DNA from: Cohnella sp. AR92 | GTDB lineage: Bacteria > Bacillota > Bacilli > Paenibacillales > Paenibacillaceae | Length of the DNA: 64,000 bases | Assembly (NCBI RefSeq): GCF_003990975.1 | Contig: NZ_RZJR01000001.1 | Location: 310,001-374,000 of the forward strand | Direction of reading: 5' to 3' | Shown here: positions 16,137 through 24,492 of the stretch, piece by piece | How the letters are laid out: the number at the start of each line of letters is the position of its first letter | Position numbering within the stretch: the stretch's first letter is position 1 | Translations under genes and position numbers: made by a program | The notes under the pieces: generated by a model | What the model saw: only the letters and a program-made list of their open reading frames with translations | What the model was told of the DNA's origin: nothing | Database searches by the model: none

Positions 16137-17519
16137 GTGGAACGCAGCCGATCGCTTAGAATGCTGTCCGCCGAGAAATTCAAGATTCAGTTCGCCGAAG
16201 TGGAGCCTGGCATGACGTACAAAGCCGCATCCGAAGAAGCCAACCGCTGCCTCTATTGTTACGATGCGCCTTGCATCAAAGCTTGTCCGACGAGCATCAA
16301 CATTCCGTCTTTCATCAAACGAATCGCCACGGGCAACCTGAAGGGCGCGGCAACGACGATCATGGATTCCAATCCGGTCGGAGCGAGCTGCTCGCGAGTA
16401 TGCCCGACGGAAGAGCTGTGCGAAGGGGCCTGCGTCCTGAACTCGGCATCCGAGCCGATCCAGATCGGCTTGCTTCAGCGTTATGCGACCGACTGGGCGA
16501 TCCAGAGCGGGAAGCCCTTGTTCACGGCAGGTCCGGCCATTGGCCGTAAGGTAGCGGTGATCGGAGCGGGCCCGGCGGGATTATCGGCAGCGCGCGAGCT
16601 GGCGAGAGACGGCTTCGGCGTCACGATCTACGAGGCGCGGGAGAAGGCCGGAGGGCTGGATACCTACGGCATCGTCTCCTTCCGGCTGCCGCAGGAGATC
16701 TCCCTCTGGGAAGTCGAGCAGGTCGAGAAGCTGGGCGTCGAGATCAAGACTGGCGTCAAAGTAGGCGTCGATGTGGGCGTTGACGAGCTGATGGAAAAGT
16801 ACGATGCGATCGTGCTGGCCGCCGGCATGGGCTATGTCCCTTCCCTCGGGATTGAAGGGGAAGAGCTTAGCGGCGTCTATGACGCGATCCAATTCGTCGA
16901 AGGGACGAAGACGGGAGCTCCGGATATCGCTCTCGAGGGAGCCCGCGTGGCTATTATCGGAGCCGGCAATACCGCGATCGACGCGGCGACCTGCTCGGTT
17001 CGCTTAGGGGCGGAGAACGTCAAGATGGTCTATCGCCGCACGAAGGAAGAGATGACGGCTTACGACTTCGAGTATGAGTTCGCGAAGCAGGACGGCGTCG
17101 AATTCAGCTGGCTGACCGCGCCGAAGCGCATCCTCGGAGACGAATCGGGCCGCGTGACCCATCTAGAATGCCTGCGAATGGAGCTGTCGGCGGAAGCGGG
17201 CAAGGACGGAAGGCGGGCGCCGGTTGCGGTTCCCGGCTCTGAATTCCTGATGCCGGTCGACGCGATCGTCGTTGCCATCGGGCAGAAGCGGCATACGGCG
17301 CTCATCGAGCTGCTCGGCCTGGAGCATGACCGAGGCGTCGTGAAGATCGACGCGAACACGCGATTGACCTCCCATCCGAAGGTGTATGCGGCAGGGGACG
17401 TGATTTTCGGCAACGGGCAAGGCGAGGCAATGGTCGTTTCCGCCGCCGAACAAGGCAAGCAGGCCGCACATGCGATCCGCGAGCGCTTCTCCGCGCGAAC
17501 AAGCTCGGTAGCCATATAA
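16137..17519 (+). CDS. preT: NAD-dependent dihydropyrimidine dehydrogenase, PreT subunit
   Basis: A 460-residue flavoprotein subunit that passes electrons from NAD(P)H through FAD and iron-sulfur clusters to PreA for reduction of uracil or thymine. The N-terminal domain has eight cluster cysteines: C38, C41, C46, C50 (CLYCYDAPCIKAC) and C85, C89, C95, C99 (CSRVCPTEELCEGAC). The FAD motif GAGPAGLSAARE is at residues 143-154, and a second Rossmann motif GAGNTAIDAA binds the nicotinamide cofactor. AAGDVIFGNGQGEAMVVSA closes the FAD domain. GTG start at 16137 with GGGAGGG upstream. First gene of the preT-preA-hydA-74aa run. Confidence 0.93.
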   Translation: MERSRSLRMLSAEKFKIQFAEVEPGMTYKAASEEANRCLYCYDAPCIKACPTSINIPSFIKRIATGNLKGAATTIMDSNPVGASCSRVCPTEELCEGACVLNSASEPIQIGLLQRYATDWAIQSGKPLFTAGPAIGRKVAVIGAGPAGLSAARELARDGFGVTIYEAREKAGGLDTYGIVSFRLPQEISLWEVEQVEKLGVEIKTGVKVGVDVGVDELMEKYDAIVLAAGMGYVPSLGIEGEELSGVYDAIQFVEGTKTGAPDIALEGARVAIIGAGNTAIDAATCSVRLGAENVKMVYRRTKEEMTAYDFEYEFAKQDGVEFSWLTAPKRILGDESGRVTHLECLRMELSAEAGKDGRRAPVAVPGSEFLMPVDAIVVAIGQKRHTALIELLGLEHDRGVVKIDANTRLTSHPKVYAAGDVIFGNGQGEAMVVSAAEQGKQAAHAIRERFSARTSSVAI

Positions 17520-17527
17520 GCGGGGCA

Positions 17528-17623
17528 GATAAAGACGGGAATAGCGACGGGGATAGAGAACGGAATAAAGACGGGAATAAAGACGGGAATAAAGACGGGA
17601 ATAAAGACGGGAATAAAGACGGG
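17528..17623 (+). repeat. 12-bp minisatellite between preT and preA, eight units
   Basis: Eight head-to-tail 12-bp units of AATAAAGACGGG; the last five are identical and the first three diverged. The final GGG merges with AGG to form the preA ribosome-binding site (GGGAGG, 17621-17626). Unit loss or gain would change the preT-preA spacing without touching either coding region. Confidence 0.9.
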
Positions 17624-17635
17624 AGGAAGACGAAG

Positions 17636-18919
17636 ATGGCAGACCTTAGCATTAATCTCGCGGGGATCAAGTCGCCGAATCCGTTCTGGCTGGCATCCGC
17701 GCCGCCTACGAATACGGGGTACCAAGTGCAGCGCGCTTTCGAGGCGGGTTGGGGCGGCGCCGTATGGAAGACGCTGGGGGATCCTATTATCAATACCTCC
17801 TCGCGCTTCGCCGCCGTGAACTTCAACGGGCAGAGGGTGGCCGGCTTCAACAATATCGAGCTGATCACCGACCGGCCGCTGGAAGTGAACCTGAAGGAGA
17901 TCTACGAGACGAAGAAAAGATTCCCGGATCGGGCCGTCGTCGCCTCCCTGATGGTCGAGCCCAAGCGCGAGAAGTGGCATGAGATCGTCAAGCGCGTCGA
18001 AGCGATCGGCGTCGACGGCCTGGAGCTCAACTTCGGCTGTCCGCACGGGATGGCGGAGCGCGGCATGGGCGCCGCATCCGGGCAGCAGCCCGACCTTGTC
18101 GAGATGCAGACGTACTTCGTTAAGGAGGTCGCCACGACTCCGGTCATCGTGAAGCTGACGCCCAACATCACGGACATCACCGTAGTGGCCCGGCACGCGG
18201 TCAAGGGCGGAGCGGATGCGATCAGCATGATCAACACGATCAACTCTCTGGCGGGAGTCGACATCTATTCCTGGAACACGATCCCGCACGTGGGGGGCAA
18301 AGGAGCGCACGGCGGCTATTGCGGACCGGCGGTCAAGCCGATCGCCCTGAACATGGTCGCCGAGTGCGCGAGGAATCCGGAGGTCGGCGTGCCTATCTCG
18401 GGCATCGGCGGCATCTCCAACTGGCAGGACACGGTCGAATTCCTGCTGATGGGAGCGACCGGCGTTCAGATCTGCACGGCGGCGATGCATCACGGCTTCC
18501 GCATCGTGGAAGACATGATCGACGGCCTCAACAATTACCTGGAAGAGATGGGCTTGTCCTCGGTGACGGAGCTGATCGGCAAGTCCGTCCCCAAGTACTC
18601 GACCTGGGGCGACCTGGACCTGAACTACAAGGTCGTTGCCAAGATCAACACCGAGACCTGCATCAACTGCAACAAGTGCCACATCGCTTGCGAGGATACA
18701 TCGCACCAATGCATCGAGAGGAAGACGGACGCCTCGGGCAAGGAAATCCTCGTCGTTCGCGAGGAAGACTGCGTCGGCTGCAACCTCTGTTCGATCGTCT
18801 GTCCGGTCGACGGCGCGATCGAGATGGTGGAGGTGGACGAAGGGCTGGCTCCGATGAGCTGGAACGAGCGCCAACGCGCCATATCGATTCTAAATACCGC
18901 AGAGATGGGGGTAGTTTAA
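17636..18919 (+). CDS. preA: NAD-dependent dihydropyrimidine dehydrogenase, PreA subunit
   Basis: A 427-residue catalytic subunit that reduces uracil/thymine to the 5,6-dihydro forms on FMN. An N-terminal dihydroorotate-dehydrogenase-like TIM barrel (to about residue 310) opens with LSINLAGIKSPNPFWLASAP and contains LELNFGCPHGMAERGMGAA and IVKLTPN. The C-terminal ferredoxin domain has two [4Fe-4S] sets, CINCNKCHIAC (from C342) and CVGCNLCSIVCP. GGAGG lies nine bases before the ATG. Together with PreT it should form the heteromeric enzyme. It is separated from preT by the 12-bp minisatellite and ends two bases before hydA. Confidence 0.94.
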   Translation: MADLSINLAGIKSPNPFWLASAPPTNTGYQVQRAFEAGWGGAVWKTLGDPIINTSSRFAAVNFNGQRVAGFNNIELITDRPLEVNLKEIYETKKRFPDRAVVASLMVEPKREKWHEIVKRVEAIGVDGLELNFGCPHGMAERGMGAASGQQPDLVEMQTYFVKEVATTPVIVKLTPNITDITVVARHAVKGGADAISMINTINSLAGVDIYSWNTIPHVGGKGAHGGYCGPAVKPIALNMVAECARNPEVGVPISGIGGISNWQDTVEFLLMGATGVQICTAAMHHGFRIVEDMIDGLNNYLEEMGLSSVTELIGKSVPKYSTWGDLDLNYKVVAKINTETCINCNKCHIACEDTSHQCIERKTDASGKEILVVREEDCVGCNLCSIVCPVDGAIEMVEVDEGLAPMSWNERQRAISILNTAEMGVV

Positions 18920-18920
18920 G

Positions 18921-20348
18921 ATGAAGAAAATCATTAAGAACGGGACGATTGTGACGGCGGCGGACACTTTCTTCGGCGATATTCTGATCGATGACGGCAT
19001 CATCGTCATGATTGGCGTCGATCTCGAGTCGGAGGGCGCGGAGATCGTGGACGCGACGGGCTGCTACGTCTTCCCGGGCGGCATCGATCCCCATACCCAT
19101 CTCGACATGCCTTTCGGCGGCACGATGACGGCGGACGACTTCGAGACCGGCACGATCGCGGCGGCTTACGGCGGCACGACGACGGTCATCGACTTCTGCA
19201 TCACGAACAGCAAGAAGCCGCTCGGGGAGTGGGTCCAAGATTGGCATGCCAAAGCCAAGGGCAAGGCGGTCATCGATTACGGGTTCCACTTGATGATTAC
19301 GGACGCGAACGATGCGGCGCTTGCCGAGATCCCGGGCATTATCGAGAAGGAAGGCATCACCTCGCTTAAAGTTTTCATGGCATACAAGAATGTTTTCCAA
19401 GCCGACGACGGCGTCCTGTTCAAGACTCTGCTGCTGGCGAAGGAGCAAGGCGCGCTCGTCATGGTCCATGCCGAGAACGGCGACGTCATCGACTATCTGG
19501 TCAACAAGGCTCTTGAAGAGGGCAACACCGATCCGATCTATCATGCTTTGACCAGGCCGTCGGTGTTGGAGGGCGAGGCAACGGGGAGAGCGGCCGACTT
19601 GACCGGCATGGCGGACTCGCAGCTGTACGTCGTGCACGTCACCTGCGAGGAAGCGGTGAACAAGATCGCCGAAGCCCGCCGCAAGGGGCTGAAGGTATAC
19701 GGAGAGACCTGTCCGCAGTATCTGACGCTGGACGTCACCGAGCTGGAGAAGCCGAACTTCGAAGGAGCGAAGTTCGTGTGGTCTCCGCCGCTGCGCGAGA
19801 AGCGCCACCAAGAGGTGCTCTGGGACGCGCTCTGGAACGGTTCGCTGCAGACGATCGGCTCCGACCAATGCTCCTTCAACTTCAAGGGACAGAAGGACCT
19901 CGGACTCGGCGACTTCTCGAAAATTCCGAACGGCGGGCCGACGATCGAGGACCGCTTCACGATTCTATATTCGGAAGGAGTCGAGAAAGGCCGCATCTCG
20001 CTGAACAAGTTCGTGGACGTCATCTCCACGACAAGCGCGAAGCTGTTCGGCCTGTTCCCGCAGAAGGGAACCATCGCGATCGGCAGCGACGCGGATATCG
20101 TCATCTTCGACCCGTCGGTGGAAAGGACGTTGTCGGTCGAGACTCATCATATGAACGTCGACTACAACCCTTACGAAGGCATGAAGGTGAAGGGGGAGCC
20201 GGTCTCCGTGCTCGTGCGCGGCGAGTTCGTCATTCGCGACAAGCAATTTGTCGGAGACGCCGGAAGCGGACAGTACCTGCAGCGCAAGCGCTTCGCGGCG
20301 GCGGACCATATCCCGGCGAAGAAGCATCCGGTCGGAGGTGCGCACTGA
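18921..20348 (+). CDS. hydA: Dihydropyrimidinase / D-hydantoinase
   Basis: A 475-residue amidohydrolase that opens dihydrouracil or dihydrothymine to N-carbamoyl-beta-amino acids. Metal ligands visible are His58 and His60 (GGIDPHTHLDMPFGG), the carboxylated Lys150 (SLKVFMAYK), His183 (MVHAENG) and His239 (VVHVTCEE). The product-binding GSDQCSFNFKGQK block and the final amidohydrolase strand (GSDADIVIFDP) are present. Length fits the family. It starts one base after the preA stop and its TGA overlaps the next ATG by one base. It performs the second step of the reductive pyrimidine pathway. Confidence 0.94.
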   Translation: MKKIIKNGTIVTAADTFFGDILIDDGIIVMIGVDLESEGAEIVDATGCYVFPGGIDPHTHLDMPFGGTMTADDFETGTIAAAYGGTTTVIDFCITNSKKPLGEWVQDWHAKAKGKAVIDYGFHLMITDANDAALAEIPGIIEKEGITSLKVFMAYKNVFQADDGVLFKTLLLAKEQGALVMVHAENGDVIDYLVNKALEEGNTDPIYHALTRPSVLEGEATGRAADLTGMADSQLYVVHVTCEEAVNKIAEARRKGLKVYGETCPQYLTLDVTELEKPNFEGAKFVWSPPLREKRHQEVLWDALWNGSLQTIGSDQCSFNFKGQKDLGLGDFSKIPNGGPTIEDRFTILYSEGVEKGRISLNKFVDVISTTSAKLFGLFPQKGTIAIGSDADIVIFDPSVERTLSVETHHMNVDYNPYEGMKVKGEPVSVLVRGEFVIRDKQFVGDAGSGQYLQRKRFAAADHIPAKKHPVGGAH

Positions 20349-20572
20349 TGTCGGCTTACGACGATTACGCGGCGGAGAAGCAGGCGCTCGAGGAGCTGGT
20401 GGCGGACGGTTATTTGATCGCTCGCGTGACGGAGCTGTTGGATGGAGCCGAAGTGATCTTCGTCAAGCAAGGAGCGGAGAAGAAGAAGGTAAATCTGCTG
20501 ACGGCCGACGCGCGCAAATACTTGTCGTACTTGCTCATCGCCCAGCAGAAAGCGTCTGCCAAAGCTCAATAA
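20348..20572 (+). CDS. Small protein of unknown function in the pyrimidine operon (74 aa)
   Basis: Unrecognised. A charged, probably helical-plus-strand soluble protein (MSAYDDYAAEKQALEELVADGYLI...). The middle EVIFVKQGAEKKKVNLLTADARKYL resembles a beta hairpin followed by a helix, and the tail is Lys/Ala-rich. It has no Cys, signal peptide or membrane segment. The ATG overlaps the hydA stop by one base (TGATG), and a strong terminator follows, so it is made with the pathway enzymes. It is far too small to be the missing beta-ureidopropionase. An accessory or stabilising role is only a guess. Confidence 0.7.
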   Translation: MSAYDDYAAEKQALEELVADGYLIARVTELLDGAEVIFVKQGAEKKKVNLLTADARKYLSYLLIAQQKASAKAQ

Positions 20573-20583
20573 GGTTGGAAGGC

Positions 20584-20610
20584 GGCGAGGGGGGGCCCTC
20601 GCCTTTTTAT
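20584..20610 (+). terminator. Terminator of the preT-preA-hydA operon
   Basis: Perfect stem GGCGAGGG (20584-20591) / CCCTCGCC (20596-20603) with loop GGGG, then TTTTTATTG. Confidence 0.92.
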
Positions 20611-20860
20611 TGTTATTGAACATAGTTCAATAACTTGTGAGAAAGAGTGGTGTTTCGGCAGGAGTTATTGAACAAAGTTCAATAACTCCTGAGGAAGAAG
20701 GGCGTCTCGGCAGGAGTTATTGAACAAAGTTCAATAACTCTCGAGGAAGAAGGGTTTCTCGGCAGGAGTTAATGAATAAAGTTCAATAACTCTTGAGGAA
20801 GAAGGGCGTTTCGGTAGGAGATATTGAACAAAGTTCAATAACTCTCGAGGAAGAGTGGCA
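20611..20860 (+). repeat. Tandem array A: five 52-bp units
   Basis: The palindrome GTTATTGAAC / GTTCAATAAC around a 3-base centre recurs, with GTTCAATAAC starting at 20625, 20677, 20729, 20781 and 20833, exactly 52 bp apart. Between palindromes is a semi-conserved GAGGAAGAAGGGCGTTTCGG segment. A sixth copy lies at 21205, beyond array B. I see no coding sense in the array. Confidence 0.95.
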
Positions 20861-20873
20861 ACGGTGGCTGCCG

Positions 20874-21190
20874 AATGGCACTGGGTGCAACAAATCGGCG
20901 GAGAAGCGGGCGACGAGCTGAAGTGTAGCACTGGGTGCAACAAATCGGCGGAGAAGCGGGCGGACGAGCTGAAGTGTGGTACTGGGTGCAACAAATCGGC
21001 GGGCATGCGGGGGAACGAGCTAAAGTGTAGCACTGGGTGCAACAAATCGGCGGAGAAGCGGGCGACGAGCTGAAGTGTGGTACTGGGTGCAACAAATCGG
21101 CGGGCATGCGGGGGAACGAGCTGAAGTGTGGTACTGGGTGCAACAAATCGGCGGGAACGCGGGCGGACGAGCTAAAGTGTGGTACTGGTT
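20874..21190 (+). repeat. Tandem array B: six 50-51-bp units plus a partial unit
   Basis: The core ACTGGGTGCAACAAATCGGC recurs, with GGGTGC at 20883, 20933, 20984, 21035, 21085 and 21136 and a broken copy near 21184. Spacing is 50, 51, 51, 50 and 51 bp. Some units hold the small dyad GCAC-TGG-GTGC. The array is flanked on both sides by array A sequence, so it appears inserted into A. Diverged relatives lie in opposite orientation at 31.7 kb. Confidence 0.93.
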
Positions 21191-21192
21191 AA

Positions 21193-21270
21193 ATATTGGA
21201 TAAAGTTCAATAACTCTCGAGGAAGAGAGGCGACGGGGGCAGCCGAATGGTCCTGTGCATTCTTTTCTAA
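21193..21270 (+). repeat. Outlying array A unit
   Basis: A single diverged A unit with GTTCAATAAC at 21205 and the same downstream segment (GAGGAAGAG...GGCAGCCGAATGG) that follows the last A unit before array B, supporting insertion of B within A. Confidence 0.8.
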
Positions 21271-21274
21271 GTCA

Positions 21275-21299
21275 AACGGCAGCCCATCGGGCTGCCGTT
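21275..21299. terminator. Hairpin downstream of lipL
   Basis: A perfect 11-bp stem AACGGCAGCCC (21275-21285) / GGGCTGCCGTT (21289-21299) with a 3-base loop, 85 bp past the lipL stop. Only a weak T-run follows on either strand, so the terminator role is moderate. Confidence 0.55.
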
Positions 21300-21383
21300 G
21301 TTCACGATACAGAATTACCTGCCTTTATCGTCTACGCAAAGCTTCTTTGGCTTACAAGGACGGTGAAGCCGATTTTGCTTCGT

Positions 21384-22226
21384 TCAGCTCTTGATCCCAT
21401 ACCGGCTGCGGAGCATGTCGACCGTCTCCTGCAGTTCTTCCTCGCTTGGCATCCGAAGCGAAGCGGCTGCTGCCGCCATGCCGGCTTCCGTCTGCCGGTC
21501 GCGAATGATCCCCTTGACCTCTTCGGCGAATGCCTCCGCCGCCCCGAGGCCGAGATCGACGATCTCGGCGAGGCTTGCCGTGCTGTCCTCCGTCACGTGC
21601 GGATACTGGGACGAGTCGGCGCCGACCGCCGCGCGATCGTAGAATTGCCGGACAAGCTTGGTCCGGGCCTGACCCGAGCCTTCGACGATGACGAAGGCTT
21701 GAATGACGAAAGCCCGCGTTTGCCTGCGCTGCGCGATTCCGCAGAACTTCAGTCCATTGATGCTGAGGTCGAAGTCCCCCGGGCAATAGGCGCCTTGGAT
21801 CTCCCCTTTATCCACCGACCACCCCGTGCTGGCGACGGCCGTCGCGATGAGCGCGTACATTTTCTCAAAATCGCTATGGAAGTGGAAGGAATCGATCGAA
21901 GGCTTGGGGAGAATCAGCGAGATGTTCACGACGCCGGGATCGAGCGGAACCGCGGCTCCCCCGGAGTTGCGCACCGCCACCTGATACCCTTTAGCCTCCA
22001 GCCACCGGGCCGCGTCTGGCGTTCCCGGAAGCCGGCTGTCCCGCAGCCCCATCACGAACGATTGAGGCTGTCTCCACAAATGGCAGATCGCCGGTCCCCC
22101 CTCCCCGGTCCGCGCGCACAGCCATTCGTCCAGCGCGAACGGCAGCAGAGGATCCTCCTTTTCCAACCGGTTCGTTCGATCCAGAATGACCATATCTTCA
22201 AGCCCGGCTAGCATATCTATGTTCAC
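21384..22226 (-). CDS. lipL: Octanoyl-[GcvH]:protein N-octanoyltransferase (LipL-like)
   Basis: A 280-residue BPL/LplA/LipB-fold protein. The LipL hallmark is a catalytic Cys148 in GAYCPGDFDLSINGLKFCGIAQRR-type sequence, with Lys160 (INGLKF), and the upstream block RNSGGAAVPLDPGVVNISLI. LipL moves octanoyl groups from GcvH to E2 subunits in Firmicutes lipoate assembly. An LplA-type ligase is the alternative, but the Cys favours LipL. The start is a GTG at 22226 with AAGGGG upstream; it sits near the 52-bp D repeats. No link with the neighbouring pyrimidine genes is apparent. Confidence 0.83.
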   Translation of the reverse strand: MNIDMLAGLEDMVILDRTNRLEKEDPLLPFALDEWLCARTGEGGPAICHLWRQPQSFVMGLRDSRLPGTPDAARWLEAKGYQVAVRNSGGAAVPLDPGVVNISLILPKPSIDSFHFHSDFEKMYALIATAVASTGWSVDKGEIQGAYCPGDFDLSINGLKFCGIAQRRQTRAFVIQAFVIVEGSGQARTKLVRQFYDRAAVGADSSQYPHVTEDSTASLAEIVDLGLGAAEAFAEEVKGIIRDRQTEAGMAAAAASLRMPSEEELQETVDMLRSRYGIKS

Positions 22227-22303
22227 GATGGCATGTCCCCTTCCAATATACGATCATCATACCCTAGCGACGGGCGCAGGGGAAGGAGAAGGCAGCGCAA
22301 CAG

Positions 22304-22550
22304 AGGTGCCGAGGCGAGATAGTCGAAGGAATCGACTAACGGAGCTGCGAAGGGGGCCAGCAGAGGCGAGATAGTCGAAGGAATCGACTAACGAAGCTGC
22401 GAAAGGGGTTAGCCGAGGCGAGATAGTCGAAGGAATCGACTAACGGAGCCGCGAAGTGGGCAAGCCGAGGCGAGATAGTCGAAAAAATCGACTAACGGAG
22501 CTGCGAAGGGGGCCAGCAGAGGCGAGATAGTCGAAGGAATCGACTAACAT
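22304..22550 (+). repeat. Tandem array D: five 52-bp units
   Basis: The dyad TAGTCGA-aggaa-TCGACTA recurs with TAGTCGA at 22320, 22372, 22424, 22476 and 22528, exactly 52 bp apart. The intervening segment reads ACGGAGCTGCGAAGGGGGCC with small changes. The array fills the gap between the lipL start and the terminator of the permease operon. Confidence 0.95.
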
Positions 22551-22583
22551 CAAAAGACCGCCCCGAACGAGTCGGGACGGTCT
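22549..22583 (-). terminator. Terminator of the galactoside permease operon
   Basis: Stem AGACCG-CCCGA (22555-22566) with TCGGGACGGTCT (22572-22583); on the minus strand it is followed by TTTTGATG. It abuts the last array D unit. Confidence 0.8.
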
Positions 22584-22599
22584 CTCTTCGCAGCAACGA

Positions 22600-23430
22600 T
22601 CAGCCCTTGACGGCCCCTGCGACAACGCCTTTGACGATGTACTTCTGCAGGAAGATGAACACGATGATCGAAGGCAGGACGGCGAGCACCATGGCGGTCA
22701 TCGCGTATTGCCAGTCGGACGTGTATTGGCCCACGAAGGTGTAGGCGGCCAGCGTCAGCGTCTTGGTCGAAGGCGAGCCGTTGACCATGAGCAGCGGGAG
22801 CAGGAAGTCGTTCCAGATCCACATGACGTCGATGATGACGATCGTCGCGGTGACCGACTTCAGCAGCGGGAAGATGACGGAGAAGAACAACCGGAAGCCG
22901 GAAGCGCCGTCGATCGTCGCGCTCTCGTCGATCTCGCGCGGAATGCCTTTGACGAAGCCGTGGTAGATGAACACGGCCAGCGGAGCGCCGAAGCCCCAGT
23001 AGAGCAGGCCGAGGCCCCAGGTGCTGTCGGACAGGTGAAGGAAGCTTGCCGTCTTCATGACCGTCAGCATGATCGATTGGAACGGGATCAGCATCGGCAT
23101 GATACAGATGAAGTAGACGATGGCGCTTGCCCGGGATTTGGTTCTCGACAGCTTGTACGCGGCGATGGAGGAGACCAGAATGATTCCGGCCAGACCCAGG
23201 ATCGTCACGACGGCGTTGTTCAGGAACAAGCGCGGGTAATCGATGTACTTCCAAACATACTCGTAATTCGCGAAGCTCCAGCTCTTCGGCAGGGCGATGA
23301 CGTCGGTCATGACCTCTTGGAAGCTCTTGAAGGAGTTGATGATCATCAGGAACAGCGGATATAAGAACAGCAGCGCGATCAGGACTAGGATGATCTCTCC
23401 GATGACTCGAAGGACGGGATTCGTGCGCAT
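22600..23430 (-). CDS. Sugar ABC transporter permease, MalG type
   Basis: A 276-residue permease with six membrane segments. The EAA loop is EIDESATIDGASGFRLFFSV followed by IFPLLK, characteristic of carbohydrate importers of the CUT1 class. Its ATG shares one base with the stop of the MalF-type gene upstream, so the two are coupled. No ATPase gene is in the cluster; a shared MsmX-type ATPase encoded elsewhere is usual for CUT1 systems in Bacilli. With the binding protein at 28.1 kb and the alpha-galactosidase at 29.5 kb, galactosides are the likely cargo (inference). Confidence 0.9.
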   Translation of the reverse strand: MRTNPVLRVIGEIILVLIALLFLYPLFLMIINSFKSFQEVMTDVIALPKSWSFANYEYVWKYIDYPRLFLNNAVVTILGLAGIILVSSIAAYKLSRTKSRASAIVYFICIMPMLIPFQSIMLTVMKTASFLHLSDSTWGLGLLYWGFGAPLAVFIYHGFVKGIPREIDESATIDGASGFRLFFSVIFPLLKSVTATIVIIDVMWIWNDFLLPLLMVNGSPSTKTLTLAAYTFVGQYTSDWQYAMTAMVLAVLPSIIVFIFLQKYIVKGVVAGAVKG

Positions 23431-24317
23431 TAGCTCTCAACCTCCCTGCGCTTGAAGATATACAGCTGAACGACCGTGATGATGAGAACGGCGATGAACA
23501 GAACGAGAGCCTTCGCGGTGCCGTAACCGAACAGGTTGTTCTGGAACGTATCGCGGTAGATGTCGTAAGCGACCGAGTAAGTCGTTCCGCCGGGACCGCC
23601 GCCGGTCAGCGACAGGATGACGTCGAATACCTTGATCGAGTTAGTCAGCGCCATGAATACCGAGATCGTAATCGATGGAGCGAGGAGCGGCAGCGTGATG
23701 CTGAAGAAACGCCGAACCGGTCCGGCTCCGTCCATGACCGCGGCTTCCTTCATGTCGTCCGGAATCGATTGAAGGCCGGCGATGTAGATGACCAGGTAGA
23801 ACCCGACCGATTGCCAGATCGACACGCCCAAGACCGAGATGAACGCGAGCCCGGGCTCGCCCAGCCAGCTTTTGCCGAAGACGGCCCAGCCGGTGCTATT
23901 GCCGAGTGATTCGAAGCCTTGCATGAAAATAAACTTCCAGATAAAGCCGACGATAACCAAGCTCAGAATGTACGGAATGAAGAACGCGGCCCGCAGGAAT
24001 GTTTTCGACTTCAGCTTGGAATCGAGAATGACCGCCAGCACGATGGCGATGACATTGACCAGGATGATGTACAGGACGGCATATTTAACGGTAAACCAGG
24101 AAGCGGCCGAGAAGTTGGCGTCTCCCGTGAAGATCTGCTTGAAGTTATCGAGTCCGACGAACTTCGGATGCTTGGAGATCCCGTTCCAGTTCGTCATCGA
24201 GTAACGGACCGTCAGGACGAACGGAATGTAGAAGGCAACCGCAACGCAGATCAGAACCGGCAGGGTAAAGATGCCGAATTCCAGCTTCTCGCTGAGCTTT
24301 CTACTCCTATTTTTCAT
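23430..24317 (-). CDS. Sugar ABC transporter permease, MalF type
   Basis: A 295-residue permease with six membrane segments and the EAA loop DDMKEAAVMDGAGPVRRFFS followed by ITLPLLAPS. The N terminus is basic (MKNRSRKLSEKLE). I chose the ATG at 24317, with AGAGGTG five bases upstream, over the GTG two codons earlier. It is the first gene of the minus-strand permease operon, transcribed away from the YesM-like kinase gene. The promoter at 24405-24463 shares an element with that of the binding-protein gene. Confidence 0.9.
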   Translation of the reverse strand: MKNRSRKLSEKLEFGIFTLPVLICVAVAFYIPFVLTVRYSMTNWNGISKHPKFVGLDNFKQIFTGDANFSAASWFTVKYAVLYIILVNVIAIVLAVILDSKLKSKTFLRAAFFIPYILSLVIVGFIWKFIFMQGFESLGNSTGWAVFGKSWLGEPGLAFISVLGVSIWQSVGFYLVIYIAGLQSIPDDMKEAAVMDGAGPVRRFFSITLPLLAPSITISVFMALTNSIKVFDVILSLTGGGPGGTTYSVAYDIYRDTFQNNLFGYGTAKALVLFIAVLIITVVQLYIFKRREVES

Positions 24318-24404
24318 ACCCACACCTCTTTCTTAGGGTTGCGACTTGTCGTTTCGATCAGGGCGACTAGGCTGTACATCCTGACTTCACTTAGGCTATA
24401 TTGC

Positions 24405-24463
24405 ATTATAAACAGCGCAACCCGCCTGAAAAATGGATTTAAGCAAACAGTTAAGGGTAAAAA
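24405..24463 (-). promoter_or_regulatory. Permease promoter with upstream activator element
   Basis: On the minus strand: TTTTTACCCT (24454-24463), 20 bp, -35 TTTTTC (24428-24433), 17 bp, -10 TATAAT (24405-24410). The same element with identical 20- and 17-bp spacings occurs before the binding-protein gene at 27984-28042. It is the candidate site of the YesN-like regulator. Confidence 0.7.
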
Positions 24464-24492
24464 GGTGAACTCCGTTCGCCTGGGGAGGTCCT

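Noticed and set aside
17060..18874. 604-codon minus-strand ORF opposite preA
   Set aside because: Long antisense frames are common in this GC-rich sequence; the plus-strand PreT and PreA motifs are decisive.
20835..21146. Cys-rich repeat ORFs on the minus strand and the plus-strand ORF at 20855
   Set aside because: They are translations of array B; no start signal and no matching protein features.
20611..21240. CRISPR-like appearance of arrays A and B
   Set aside because: The whole unit, not only a repeat, is conserved; there are no unique spacers of constant length, no leader and no cas genes.
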